This document shows positions 34,340 to 42,934 of a stretch of DNA of 46,855 nt, in pieces. The number at the start of each line of letters is the position of its first letter. Within the stretch, counting starts at the first letter, position 1. Source of the DNA: Thalassospira profundimaris. GTDB lineage: Bacteria > Pseudomonadota > Alphaproteobacteria > Rhodospirillales > Thalassospiraceae. The translations under genes and the position numbers were made by a program. Below the pieces are notes generated by a model, which was given only the letters and a program-made list of their open reading frames with translations, had not been told where the DNA came from and did not search any database. The stretch covers positions 1 to 46,855 of the forward strand of contig NZ_JPWI01000021.1 in NCBI RefSeq assembly GCF_003326795.1. Reading direction: 5' to 3'.

Positions 34340-35806
34340 ATGTGCAGACTGTGTGTGAATAAACCAGCCGCTGAACCATGCCCCTTGAATTTTGACTTTG
34401 ACCGAAGTACGCCCCCGCTTGATCCGCTGCCACGCGGTGCCGGAGAAAAAGAACGTCAGGTTCTGATCAGGAACGCTGTTATCCTTAGTATGGATGAAGA
34501 GACCGGCAACTTTGTCTCCGGTTCGATTTTGATCGAAGGCTCCAAAATCATTGCCGTTGACAACGAGATTGATGCACCGGATGCAGAAGTCATTGATGCA
34601 TCCGGGAAAATTGTCATGCCGGGATTTGTCGATACGCATCACCATCAATTTGAAACGGCTTTGCGCGGGCAGCTGGCCCACGCCGTACTGATGAATGACG
34701 GACGACCGGTCAACAAATCCAACTACTACGAAACCATCCTTCAAAACTTCTCGATGCATTACCAACCGGAAGATGTTTTCATCAATGAGTTGTTTGGTGG
34801 CCTCGCACAGCTTGATGCCGGTGTGACCACTGTAATGGATGTTAGCCAGATCCATCACAGCCCCGAACATTCCGATGCAGCGATCGAGGGCCTTCAGGCC
34901 GCGGGTCGACGGGGTGTTTTCGGATATTTCGAGGGGTGGGGTGATCGTGCACAATATCCCCGGGATGCCAAACGTATCAGGGATCAGTACTTCAATTCTG
35001 ACGACCAGTTAACCACCATGGTGATGGGCGGCGAAATCTATCTGCCCGGTTACGAGGAAGCTTGGAAAATCGGCCGTGATCTTGGTCTTCCGATTGCCTT
35101 GCATGTTGTGGGCACTTTCGGCATGCAGGAAACCTTCGACACCCTTGCCAAAGATGGATGGTTCGGACCGGACAACATCTTCATTCATATGACAGGGATG
35201 TCCGATTATGCATGGAAGGTTGCTGCAGATGCCGGATCGCACGTCTCGTTGTCAGTGCCCATTGAAATGCATATGCGCCATGGAACGCCACCAATTCAGC
35301 AGGCGCTTGACCTTGGCATGGACATCTCGTTGTCGACCGATGTTGAATGCACCATGACAGCCGACTTCTTCACCCAGATGCGCTCAATGATTACGTTGCA
35401 ACGAATGTTTGCCAACGACATGGCGCTGTCTGGCAAAGAATATCCGGACCTTCTTCAGTGTATGGACACGCTCTATCACGCAACCATGGGCGGGGCAAAA
35501 GGGCTAAAACTTGATCACCGCATTGGCAGCCTGAAACCTGGCAAGGAGGCTGACATCATCATGCTTGATGCCAATGCCCTCAACGTTGCGCCACTGAACA
35601 ATGCAGCCGGCGCCGTTGTTACATTGATGGAGCGCAGCAACGTTGACACCGTCATGGTTGCAGGCAAGATCCGGAAGTGGCAAGGCAAACTGGTTGGCGC
35701 TGATCTGGCAAGCCTTCGTAAAAACCTCGAAGCAAGCCGGGACAGATTGTTCTCCGCCGCAGGCATTGAGAAAAACATACTCGCAATCCAGGATCACGTT
35801 CAGTGA
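34340..35806 (+). CDS. Amidohydrolase-superfamily aminohydrolase (AtzB/TrzN/SsnA-like)
   Basis: A 488-residue metal-dependent hydrolase. The metal HxH motif is H100/H102 in GFVDTHHHQFETALRG. Later candidate ligands are the histidines in PIALHVVG and FIHMTG and the aspartate in SLSTDVECT. The C-terminal beta-sandwich ends with GSLKPGKEADIIMLD. This branch removes amino, alkylamino or halide groups from purines, pyrimidines and triazines. An unusual 35-residue N-terminal extension begins MCRLCVNK and contains three cysteines. GGGAAGGAAATGTT precedes the start. It follows the dioxygenase by 72 bp and ends before a strong terminator. Confidence 0.85.
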   Translation: MCRLCVNKPAAEPCPLNFDFDRSTPPLDPLPRGAGEKERQVLIRNAVILSMDEETGNFVSGSILIEGSKIIAVDNEIDAPDAEVIDASGKIVMPGFVDTHHHQFETALRGQLAHAVLMNDGRPVNKSNYYETILQNFSMHYQPEDVFINELFGGLAQLDAGVTTVMDVSQIHHSPEHSDAAIEGLQAAGRRGVFGYFEGWGDRAQYPRDAKRIRDQYFNSDDQLTTMVMGGEIYLPGYEEAWKIGRDLGLPIALHVVGTFGMQETFDTLAKDGWFGPDNIFIHMTGMSDYAWKVAADAGSHVSLSVPIEMHMRHGTPPIQQALDLGMDISLSTDVECTMTADFFTQMRSMITLQRMFANDMALSGKEYPDLLQCMDTLYHATMGGAKGLKLDHRIGSLKPGKEADIIMLDANALNVAPLNNAAGAVVTLMERSNVDTVMVAGKIRKWQGKLVGADLASLRKNLEASRDRLFSAAGIEKNILAIQDHVQ

Positions 35807-35893
35807 TCGGAGTGAGACGTTTTAGCTGGCAAGAAGCAAAAGGCGCAGCCTGAGGCAGCATTGCTTCTCCAAAGAATTTTGCAATACCCCCGC

Positions 35894-35932
35894 AAAACTG
35901 CGATCTGATCTTCACATCAGGTCGCAGTTTTT
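35894..35932 (+). terminator. Intrinsic terminator after the amidohydrolase
   Basis: AAAACTGCGATCTGAT (35894-35909) pairs with ATCAGGTCGCAGTTTT (35916-35931), a 16-bp stem with one G-U pair and a 6-nt loop. It ends in a T run. It closes the plus-strand regulon about 88 bp past the last gene. Confidence 0.9.
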
Positions 35933-35934
35933 CT

Positions 35935-35958
35935 GCTCCGGCTCCGGCTCCGGCTCCA
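35935..35958 (+). repeat. Hexanucleotide tandem repeat GCTCCG
   Basis: Three perfect units of GCTCCG followed by one unit ending in A lie immediately after the terminator. They are non-coding here and are a likely slippage site. No function is evident. Confidence 0.85.
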
Positions 35959-36001
35959 GCTTGATCAACCCAAAACACATCCGGACGAAATTGCACGCCC
36001 C

Positions 36002-36051
36002 AACCCCGAATTATGACAATTCGGGTGGCTGGTCCGTCAGGTTAATTTCAT
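36002..36051. repeat. 50-bp hairpin element, copy 1
   Basis: It matches the sequence at 46806-46855 at 47 of 50 positions in the same orientation. It begins with a hairpin, CCCGAATT-ATGAC-AATTCGGG (36005-36025), followed by a conserved GCTGGTCCGTCAGG tail. In copy 2 both stem positions differ together (A-T becomes G-C), which keeps pairing. The two copies bracket the whole flagellar block. Read on the minus strand it could also encode a short EINLTDQPPELS tail ending at a stop. Its nature (REP-like, transposon end, or RNA element) is unknown. Confidence 0.85.
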
Positions 36052-36348
36052 GTGGGAAGAATGAGAGGCAATGGAGCAGTGAATACGCTCTGTAAACACA
36101 GCTGTCACGTGCCACAAAAGATGACATTCGACATGCAGAGAAATCAACCAATTGGCATTTCCGATTGCCAGATAAGTTGACATCAATTGACACACAAGCT
36201 GACAAAATTTTAAATCGCTTGATAGGTTGACGCTGCCCTTACATGGCGCAATAGCAGCGAAATAACAATCTACCTAGTCAATGATCTAATTGAGATTCCT
36301 GCTCAACAATACGGTTAGCTCACAAATGAGCTCAGAGCAGAAAACGCT
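36052..36348. other. Gene-free stretch before flgL with promoter-like motif and small hairpins
   Basis: No convincing gene is present. TTGACA at 36187-36192 and TTAAAT at 36210-36215, 17 bp apart, form a promoter-like pair pointing towards the 3' end of flgL. Two small hairpins, AGCTCA-CAAA-TGAGCT (36317-36332) and AGAGC-N7-GCTCT (36334-36350), lie just beyond the flgL stop. Neither has a T run, so termination there is uncertain. Confidence 0.4.
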
Positions 36349-37260
36349 CTAACGCAAATAATCAAACAATGACAGATCAGTCATCTGCGCTGTCACAGAG
36401 TAGGATGCTTCGAGCTGCATCGACAGTGTTTCAAGTCTAACGACTGCCTCGGCAATATCTACATCTGTCAGATTGCTGACAGTGGATTCAGCTGTAAGCT
36501 GAAAATCGGTATGCATGTCGATGATATTTTCCAGCTTGTCCTGGGTATAGGAAACCTGATTTTGCAGCTCTGCGATCCCTGCAACGGCTGCTTCCAGAAG
36601 TTCGGAAGCCTCCTGCAATGACACTTCGTCAACTGGATCGGTAGAGGCATATGCCGCAAGGTTGAGAGCACGCAAAGCATTCTCAAATGTTTCATTATCT
36701 GCCGCTATGCCGTACTCAACTGTCGTACCATCCGCAACTTTTGCTGACGCGATATCATTATTACCGGAGTAATATGACGTATCTGACGTTGTCGGACTTG
36801 TTTTGGCGGGATAGGTCGCAGCACTAACGTCAACAGGTTCGCTATCAGTTGCCGAACCAGCATATATGTAGCGTCCTTCATACTCTGTATTTAGCAAGGA
36901 TGCGAAGGTTTCCAAGGCGGCTGCAGCGGACTGTGCGATGCCATATGAGTTCTCCGTACCGGTACTCAGGCCAGCAGAAATATCGGCAGTCATGTCGGTC
37001 AGAACATCTACCATGTCATTTAGGGTCGAATAGTAAACCTCGACACGCCCCTGAATTTCCTCGGCGATACCGGCATAGGCCGACGCTTCGGAAATTTCCG
37101 CACTCAGCGTGGCAATGACATAGGAATTGTCGGCTACCCCGGCATAGGAATCCGCCTTCAAGCCGGAACTTGATTGATCGGTTGCTTCGGCCAGTTGTGA
37201 CTGAACCGAACGGATTTGGCTAAGCATGTTTTGCTGCATCGCGGCTGTGGAAACGCGCAT
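36349..37260 (-). CDS. flgL: Flagellar hook-associated protein 3
   Basis: A 303-residue flagellin-like junction protein. The N-terminal coiled coil is MRVSTAAMQQNMLSQIRSVQSQLAEATDQSSSG, with a GRYIYAGSATDSEPV segment in the middle, as in FlgL. The C-terminal coiled coil contains DVDIAEAVVRLETLSMQLEASYSVTAQM, the typical FlgL ending. It joins the hook-FlgK zone to the filament. The middle domain is short and acidic. It lies 12 bp after flgK and is last in the flgD-flgE-flgN-flgK-flgL run. The protein is exported without a cleaved signal peptide. Confidence 0.9.
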   Translation of the reverse strand: MRVSTAAMQQNMLSQIRSVQSQLAEATDQSSSGLKADSYAGVADNSYVIATLSAEISEASAYAGIAEEIQGRVEVYYSTLNDMVDVLTDMTADISAGLSTGTENSYGIAQSAAAALETFASLLNTEYEGRYIYAGSATDSEPVDVSAATYPAKTSPTTSDTSYYSGNNDIASAKVADGTTVEYGIAADNETFENALRALNLAAYASTDPVDEVSLQEASELLEAAVAGIAELQNQVSYTQDKLENIIDMHTDFQLTAESTVSNLTDVDIAEAVVRLETLSMQLEASYSVTAQMTDLSLFDYLR

Positions 37261-37272
37261 TTCTTTGATCCC

Positions 37273-38994
37273 TTACCTGACCGCTTCAAGCAATGTGTCC
37301 ATCAACGACTGGGTAATTTCCAGAATCGCTGCGGCGGCCTCATAGGCACTTTCAAGATTGCTCAGCGTGAGCGCCTCTTCGTCGGTGTTCACGCCATATT
37401 GGTTGGAAAAGCTTTCGACCAGTTCGGCATAGGCGCTGCTGGCAACACTGGCCTCGGTTTCCGCACTTGATGCCTGCTGGGCCACGTCTGACAGAATTTC
37501 GGCAGCGTAGTCAGATAAGGTGGTCTTGGTTGATCCAAGATCACCCGCGGCATCAAAGCTGATATTTTCGTCAAATAATGCGGCAAGGGATCCGGCAATA
37601 TCGGAACTTCCCGACGAGATCACGCTGTCACCCACCGCAAGCAATGCCTGATCAGAACCTGTTCCAACCGGCAATTTGCTGGTGTCGGCAAGCCAGGCAG
37701 AATTGACCGAAATATTGCCGGCATCCGTTCCGGTAAACATATCATTCAGGCCGAAATAATCGGAAAAACCCTGTTCGTCGGTACCGACACTGGCATCCAT
37801 ATTGATGATCGAAACACCGTAATCATCATCGGATGTCGCAATCTTAAGGGTGCCATCACTGCCAATCGACGCCGTCAGATAGGTCGATCCATTGATCGCA
37901 TCCACAAGGTCCTGCACGCTGGTAATGGTCGAAAGATCAATCTCGACTACTTCGACCGCTTTGCCGTCTTTGTCGATTGCAGCAAGCCTGACAGTTCCGG
38001 TACCGGAAAACGCATCGGTCAAATCCGTTTCAACCGAGCTGACCAGTTCGCTGGGTGCCGGATAGGCAGTACCCAGATTGGTCACCGCATTGATGCTGTC
38101 CATCAGGGTGGTCGCAAGGTTATCAAGTTCCTCCTGAATGTCGGGCAGGGTTTCATCACGCAGTTCAATCAAGCCACCCAGTGTCCCGCCGGAAATACTG
38201 TCCATCACCGATTGGCCATTGACCGTGACGTCGGCAAAAGTCGTATCGGCAGTAACCGTTCCCACCGCGTTATAGGACAGCTCCTGCGCCTGACTGCCAA
38301 CCACCAGCGTCCCGCCGATATAAATCTGGGTCGTATTCGAGGAATCGGTGTAGTAACTGATATCCACATGAGCAGAGAGCTCGTTGACTGCCTGTGTGCG
38401 GGCGTCCTGAAGTTCGCTGGTCGAAAGTGTGGTACCGTCCGTCCCGCTCAGTTGATTGTTATAGGACTGAATTTCATTAAGAAGATCGTTGATCTGATCA
38501 ATCGTATCTTCAATCGACTGATCTGCACTTGCGCGCTGATCCTGTACTGATTGTGACAGGTTGTTCAGCTCCTCTGCAATCGCATTGGCTTCGCTCAGCG
38601 TGGTCGATTTTGCTGACTGGCTATCCGAACTCACGGCCAATGCCGCAATCGCGGTTTCAAGGTCTGTAATCAGGGTCGATATCGCCCCATCATCGCCCAC
38701 ATCTCCGAACTGGGTCGCAACCATGCCCAGCGGGTCACTGAAGACCGCAGCATAACCACTTTCCGATGCAGCTTCGCTGATTGATTTTAACAGATAGCTA
38801 TCAACGGTCGACCCGACCGATGTCACGGTCACGCCTGTAGCCGATCCGGTAGTTACACTGCTGGCAAGACTAATAGACTTTGCGGTGTAACCTTCGACTG
38901 ACGCATTAGCGATGTTTTCCGAAGACACACTGATCCCGGCCTGGCTGGTCTGCAAGGCACTGAGCGCAGAAGATTGAGCAGCACGGATCGACAT
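37273..38994 (-). CDS. flgK: Flagellar hook-associated protein 1
   Basis: A 573-residue protein. The N-terminus SALSALQTSQAGISVSSENIANASVEGYTAKS carries the rod/hook family signature (IANASVEGYT). The C-terminus EEALTLSNLESAYEAAAAILEITQSLMDTLLEAV is the standard FlgK D0 helix. The central domain is rich in Asp, Ser and Thr and poor in Lys and Arg. It forms the first junction ring after the hook. It is preceded by the FlgN-like chaperone gene, the normal partner, and followed by flgL. Confidence 0.93.
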   Translation of the reverse strand: MSIRAAQSSALSALQTSQAGISVSSENIANASVEGYTAKSISLASSVTTGSATGVTVTSVGSTVDSYLLKSISEAASESGYAAVFSDPLGMVATQFGDVGDDGAISTLITDLETAIAALAVSSDSQSAKSTTLSEANAIAEELNNLSQSVQDQRASADQSIEDTIDQINDLLNEIQSYNNQLSGTDGTTLSTSELQDARTQAVNELSAHVDISYYTDSSNTTQIYIGGTLVVGSQAQELSYNAVGTVTADTTFADVTVNGQSVMDSISGGTLGGLIELRDETLPDIQEELDNLATTLMDSINAVTNLGTAYPAPSELVSSVETDLTDAFSGTGTVRLAAIDKDGKAVEVVEIDLSTITSVQDLVDAINGSTYLTASIGSDGTLKIATSDDDYGVSIINMDASVGTDEQGFSDYFGLNDMFTGTDAGNISVNSAWLADTSKLPVGTGSDQALLAVGDSVISSGSSDIAGSLAALFDENISFDAAGDLGSTKTTLSDYAAEILSDVAQQASSAETEASVASSAYAELVESFSNQYGVNTDEEALTLSNLESAYEAAAAILEITQSLMDTLLEAVR

Positions 38995-39049
38995 GGGTTT
39001 GACCTATCGGATCTGATCGGATGAAAAAACGTGCAGAAGGATCACTGCG

Positions 39050-39490
39050 TTAAATCTTCATGCTAAGGATCTTCTGTTTCGCCTTGCCACGCAGATCGCC
39101 ACGCCGGTTATAGGATGTTGATCCGTCCGCCGCCGTTGCCGCCCAACCGGCACGAATGCGTTTCAGGCACGCTTCGCGTTTTGCCTTAAGGCGCACATTG
39201 TTGCGATCAAGCTTTTCGCGCAGGGTTTTGACCATTTCAAAATCGACGATAAAACCGGCATGGGGCATCCCGGCCTTGGCTTTGCGCTGAAGGGAGAGTT
39301 CGGCATGGAGTTCTTCTTCGAGAACGTTTTTCTCGAACGTGATATCAGGCAACAGATCATATTGCGCCTGATCAAGGATGCGCCATTCCACATCCAGAAG
39401 GTTGATCAGGCGATCCACGATGTCTCTGATCTTGTCATCATCCCGCGGCACCGCCAGTTCCGACGGAGTGGTTGCAGTCAGTACATTCAT
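39050..39490 (-). CDS. flgN: FlgN-like flagellar export chaperone
   Basis: A 146-residue mostly helical protein. The segment IVDRLINLLDVEWRILDQAQYDLLPDITFEKNVLEEEL has the Leu-rich, Glu/Lys-anchored heptads of FlgN-type chaperones. The basic C-terminus contains RRGDLRGKAKQKIL. FlgN binds the C-terminal helices of FlgK and FlgL and delivers them to the export gate. Its place directly before flgK and flgL supports the call, since sequence similarity in this family is always weak. It follows flgE by 12 bp. Confidence 0.68.
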   Translation of the reverse strand: MNVLTATTPSELAVPRDDDKIRDIVDRLINLLDVEWRILDQAQYDLLPDITFEKNVLEEELHAELSLQRKAKAGMPHAGFIVDFEMVKTLREKLDRNNVRLKAKREACLKRIRAGWAATAADGSTSYNRRGDLRGKAKQKILSMKI

Positions 39491-39502
39491 GTCAGCCTCG
39501 CC

Positions 39503-40798
39503 TTAGTTCACCGATGAAATTAGGGTGTCGTACATGTCGCTGGTGGTCGAAATGACCTGTGCGGCCGCCGAATAGGCCTGCTGTGCGACAATCATTTTTG
39601 AAAACTGGGTCGTTGTATCGACAGTCGAGCTTTCAAGCGAGTAATCGGCAATCGTTCCGGTACCGCCATCACCCGGTGTTTTCAGGACATAGGTACCCGA
39701 AGTGTTGCTTTCCTTGTAAACGGTGTCGCTATAGGCAGTCAGCCCGTCAGCATTGGCAAAATCGGCCAGAACGATCTGATAGACCGGTTCGCTGACACCA
39801 TTGTCATAGGTCACCGAAACAACACCGTCGTCAGAGATCGAAATTTCAGAAATCTCGGAATAGTTCGATCCATTCTGATCGACGGAATAAAGCGTCATCT
39901 CGCCATCGTTGTCGTCTGACGCATATTGCTGCAAACCGTCATTGTCACCAGCCGTCCCCAGACCGGTCACGATCGAGCTATCAGATGCGCCGGTTGTCCA
40001 GCCGGTAATGGTCAGGGTAGCACTGTCAGTAACATCCGTACCGCCAGCGTCCTCGATGGATGCAAGTTCGCCATCCGAGTTAAAAGTAATGGTCAGGGGG
40101 CCACCCGATGACGTACCGGTTGTTGTCGTTCCATCCGATGTCAAAACCGGATCTGAGTAATCAAGTTCCCACTCGTTGGCTGCCGTTTTAGTGAACTCGT
40201 AAGTGACAGTGTGACTGGTGCCCAGACTGTCAAAGACTTCAACATCAATTGAGAAGGTATCACCCACCGCGGCATCCGCCGGGAGGTTCGCCACAATCGA
40301 GGTCTCGGTTGTGGCCTCCGCAGTCCCGGTCAGGTTTTCCAGATTGATCGTGGTAAGTGCGGATGTGCTGGTCGGCACAGTCCCGGTTTCAGGATCACCA
40401 TCAGAATTAAGCGCATAGCCCATCAGATAGTAGCCTGAACTGTTCACAAGGTTCCCGTCGGAATCAGCCGAGAAATCACCCGCACGCGTGTAATAGGTGT
40501 CACCATTTCCATCTGTCACGACGAAATAGCCATCACCTGAAATTGCAAGGCTGGTGGCCGTATCATCCGCTTCAAGCAGACCCTGAGCCGAAATATTGGT
40601 CAGGGTTGATGTGGTCACACCGTTGGAATAGCCTTGGGTGGTCGAACCCGGCGTGGTCACCAGTGATGAAAATGACGCAGTGCTATCCTTGTAACCGACC
40701 GTCTCGCTGTTTGCGATGTTGCCCGATATAATGCCAAGCGAAGTTGATTGTGCATTCAGACCCAAAACGGCGGAATTCAGTGCGCTACTCAAGCTCAT
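39503..40798 (-). CDS. flgE: Flagellar hook protein
   Basis: A 431-residue hook protein. The N-terminus MSLSSALNSAVLGLNAQSTSLGIISGNIANSETVGYK holds the rod/hook signature. GYFVVTDGNGDTYYTRAGDF, the FlgE-specific beta segment, follows. The C-terminus has STVDTTTQFSKMIVAQQAYSAAAQVISTTSDMYDTLISSV, the shared FlgE/FlgG D0 helix. It polymerises into the hook on the FlgD scaffold encoded 17 bp upstream. The middle is strongly acidic with very few lysines and arginines. Confidence 0.93.
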   Translation of the reverse strand: MSLSSALNSAVLGLNAQSTSLGIISGNIANSETVGYKDSTASFSSLVTTPGSTTQGYSNGVTTSTLTNISAQGLLEADDTATSLAISGDGYFVVTDGNGDTYYTRAGDFSADSDGNLVNSSGYYLMGYALNSDGDPETGTVPTSTSALTTINLENLTGTAEATTETSIVANLPADAAVGDTFSIDVEVFDSLGTSHTVTYEFTKTAANEWELDYSDPVLTSDGTTTTGTSSGGPLTITFNSDGELASIEDAGGTDVTDSATLTITGWTTGASDSSIVTGLGTAGDNDGLQQYASDDNDGEMTLYSVDQNGSNYSEISEISISDDGVVSVTYDNGVSEPVYQIVLADFANADGLTAYSDTVYKESNTSGTYVLKTPGDGGTGTIADYSLESSTVDTTTQFSKMIVAQQAYSAAAQVISTTSDMYDTLISSVN

Positions 40799-40815
40799 GG
40801 TTTTTATCCTTTGTT

Positions 40816-41511
40816 TCAGGAAACTGTTTGCGTGCCCTGCACGTCCGAGATCGAAACATCGACCCCGTTCACATACAGGACGGCTTCGTCACCGGTCAGG
40901 TCGAGTGCCGACACCACCCCGGTCATCAGGATTTCGGAATCAACGGAATTGCCAACTGAATCCACCGCGCTGACGGACAGGGTGTATGTCCCCGACGTCA
41001 GGGTTTCACCGGCATCAGAGGTGCCATCCCAGATGAAATTGTTGCTGCCTTCTGAACCGGTTTCGGTTGTCTCATAGACAACATTCCCGTCTTCGTCGGT
41101 CACCGTGACAGTTACGCTCGTCGCATCGTCTTCAAGAACGTAGTACCACTCGGCTTCACCGTTCTCGAGCGGAGCCGTATCGCCCAGTGCCACAACATCC
41201 GTCCCAAGATAAGCCTGAGCAGCACTGTCATCGACAACCCCCTGCAGGGCCGAAAGCGACTCTGAAAGGTTGGACAGAAGCGTGTTGTTTTGTTCCGCCA
41301 GTTCAAGCTGCTCAAACGTTGCCAACTGATCGGTGATGTCCGACACGTCTTCAGGGTCGGTCGGATCCTGATTTTCAAGCGTCGTCAAAAGCAACGTCAT
41401 ATAGGTTTCATAGGTCGAGCTGTCGCTCGTTGTCGATGACGATGCGCTGCTGCTCGACGTGCTGGTAGAGGACGTCAGGCTGTCATATGTCAGGCCGCTG
41501 AGGAAACTCAT
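40816..41511 (-). CDS. flgD: Flagellar hook assembly scaffold protein
   Basis: A 231-residue FlgD. The conserved segment YMTLLLTTLENQDPTDPEDVSDITDQLATFEQLELAEQNNTLL is the FlgD N-terminal hallmark. A FlgD Ig/Tudor-like part follows (DGNVVYETTETGSEGSNNFIWDGTSDAGETLTSGTYTLSV). It caps the growing hook. ATG at 41511 is preferred because GGAG lies 6 bases upstream; GTG and TTG codons just before it are in frame. It is the first gene after a terminator, so it starts a new transcription unit. Confidence 0.92.
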   Translation of the reverse strand: MSFLSGLTYDSLTSSTSTSSSSASSSTTSDSSTYETYMTLLLTTLENQDPTDPEDVSDITDQLATFEQLELAEQNNTLLSNLSESLSALQGVVDDSAAQAYLGTDVVALGDTAPLENGEAEWYYVLEDDATSVTVTVTDEDGNVVYETTETGSEGSNNFIWDGTSDAGETLTSGTYTLSVSAVDSVGNSVDSEILMTGVVSALDLTGDEAVLYVNGVDVSISDVQGTQTVS

Positions 41512-41601
41512 CACCAACTCCAGGAAAGAACATGTTTAAGGCTTCTATGTTCTTTGCACGGGGGTGTTGGCGAAAACTGGCGCAGAAAGTTCCAGTTGTC
41601 T

Positions 41602-41634
41602 TGAAATAAAAAAGGGGATGCTGATGCATCCCCT
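41602..41634 (-). terminator. Intrinsic terminator closing the fliD-fliS-ECF unit
   Basis: AGGGGATGC (41613-41621) pairs with GCATCCCCT (41626-41634) around a TGAT loop. Read on the minus strand it is followed by TTTTTTATTT. It lies 17 bases past the sensor gene stop and separates that unit from flgD. Confidence 0.9.
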
Positions 41635-41651
41635 AATTTCTTGATGGTTGC

Positions 41652-42149
41652 CTAGTGGCGTGGCGGCGGCACATCTCCCGGAGCTATAAAGACCATTTGT
41701 CTGCGGTCTTCCGGCGATAGTTTGACTGCCGCATTTGCCATATGCCCCAGAACAGTACGCAAGTCTTCTCCGATTGCGTCCTGAAGTGCTATATAGGTCG
41801 CGTGGATATCTGCCTCTGATGCGTCTGGGCGAGCAAGTGTATGACGGAGTTGTTCTGTCAGAAGACGCGGGCTTGGACGACTGCGGATATCTTCAATGAC
41901 GTCGGTAAACTCGGCATCAAAAATGGCTTTGCCCTCATCACTCAGACGACTGCGCACGTTTTTGAGCATTCTTATTCCTGGCGGCTCATCATCAAAACCT
42001 TGCGGCGGGGGCGGTGGCATAAAGGAATGGAACATCTGAAAACCGCTGACCATGTTGCCGACAAGCGCGCCAACCAGAAACAGGTTCAAGGCAAGCGAAG
42101 CCCACATCAACCTTCGCATGGTCGACACGCGATGAAACTCAAAGCTCAT
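41652..42149 (-). CDS. Periplasmic sensor-like protein (CnrX/Spy-like), membrane anchored
   Basis: A 165-residue protein with one N-terminal transmembrane helix (about residues 14-36) and a helical periplasmic part. It reads PPGIRMLKNVRSRLSDEGKAIFDAEF...ADIHATYIALQDAIGEDLRTVLGHMANAAVKLSPEDRRQM, which is the pattern of 'periplasmic heavy-metal sensor' proteins such as CnrX and of Spy/CpxP-like proteins. In Cnr-type systems this protein, an anti-sigma factor and an ECF sigma factor form one signalling chain, as here. Its start overlaps the anti-sigma stop (ATGA). The ligand is unknown, and metal binding is only the family's name. Confidence 0.7.
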   Translation of the reverse strand: MSFEFHRVSTMRRLMWASLALNLFLVGALVGNMVSGFQMFHSFMPPPPPQGFDDEPPGIRMLKNVRSRLSDEGKAIFDAEFTDVIEDIRSRPSPRLLTEQLRHTLARPDASEADIHATYIALQDAIGEDLRTVLGHMANAAVKLSPEDRRQMVFIAPGDVPPPRH

Positions 42150-42889
42150 TGCGGTTGTTCCCCTTGCGCAGGACGGATTTCGGAAAATCCGGGGGGCACT
42201 ACCCCTTGGTTTTTGCTTTGGCCTGAGCCTTGATTCGCAGTCATCGGGTCAACCGCATACAGGTGGTTTTCAACAAGATCAAGAAGCTCGATTTCGCCAG
42301 CCTGGGCGGTCACGTGCTGACCCTCCTGTACCGTCATCATCACGCCAAATACAAATCCGGCCAGCACACATACGGCCATTCCAACACCGGAAAACATCCG
42401 ACGACCGACAATATGCAAGGCACCATTGGCACGTCCGCTATATTTTGCGCTATCCAAGGTGAGTGCCGAATGAACCGGCGATTTCGCAAATTGGGTTGGA
42501 TAGGTTTTGCGTACCGGGCTTTCACCTGTTGGCGCGGCACTTGTCATTGCGAGATGGGCCCGTGATCTCGGCCGGTTATCAATGGCCAAACTCGACAGGC
42601 TTTCGGCGGCGGATGCCGCTACACTGGCATCAAGTTGCTTGTTTTCTTCTGCTTCAATCGCGGCAAAGATGTCATCAATCGCCTTGTGCTTGCCCATCGG
42701 CAACGGATCATCCGCAAGGAAATCTTCGACAGAGCGCAGCGAACGCAGCAATTCTGCTGCCTGCGCATCCTGTGCGATCAGAACGTTTGCATCGCGACGC
42801 AATGCCTCAGGCCAGGACGCCAAGTCCCAACCATACTGATCCAATAATTCTTCGAAACGTTCGATTGTCACAGCACACCGCTTTTTCAT
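42146..42889 (-). CDS. Putative anti-sigma factor with one membrane helix
   Basis: A 247-residue protein. The cytoplasmic N-terminus starts with RFEELLDQYGWDLASWPEALRRDA, a segment seen at the start of alphaproteobacterial anti-sigma-like proteins. A low-complexity linker and a transmembrane helix at about 166-187 (MFSGVGMAVCVLAGFVFGVMM) follow, then a short periplasmic tail. No zinc-binding HxxxCxxC motif is present. It follows the ECF sigma gene by 45 bp and overlaps the sensor gene. Topology and position support an anti-sigma role; sequence alone does not prove it. Confidence 0.68.
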   Translation of the reverse strand: MKKRCAVTIERFEELLDQYGWDLASWPEALRRDANVLIAQDAQAAELLRSLRSVEDFLADDPLPMGKHKAIDDIFAAIEAEENKQLDASVAASAAESLSSLAIDNRPRSRAHLAMTSAAPTGESPVRKTYPTQFAKSPVHSALTLDSAKYSGRANGALHIVGRRMFSGVGMAVCVLAGFVFGVMMTVQEGQHVTAQAGEIELLDLVENHLYAVDPMTANQGSGQSKNQGVVPPGFSEIRPAQGEQPQ

Positions 42890-42934
42890 AGGACGAACAT
42901 ACCTGTTCGAACAGAACGTAAAACTAATCGTATA

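Noticed and set aside
36011..36205. A 64-codon minus-strand frame ending EINLTDQPPELS, overlapping the 50-bp repeat
   Set aside because: No family is recognised upstream of the repeated tail and it lacks a good ribosome site. Only the last residues are shared with copy 2, so a gene is not supported. The tail is kept as an observation about the repeat.
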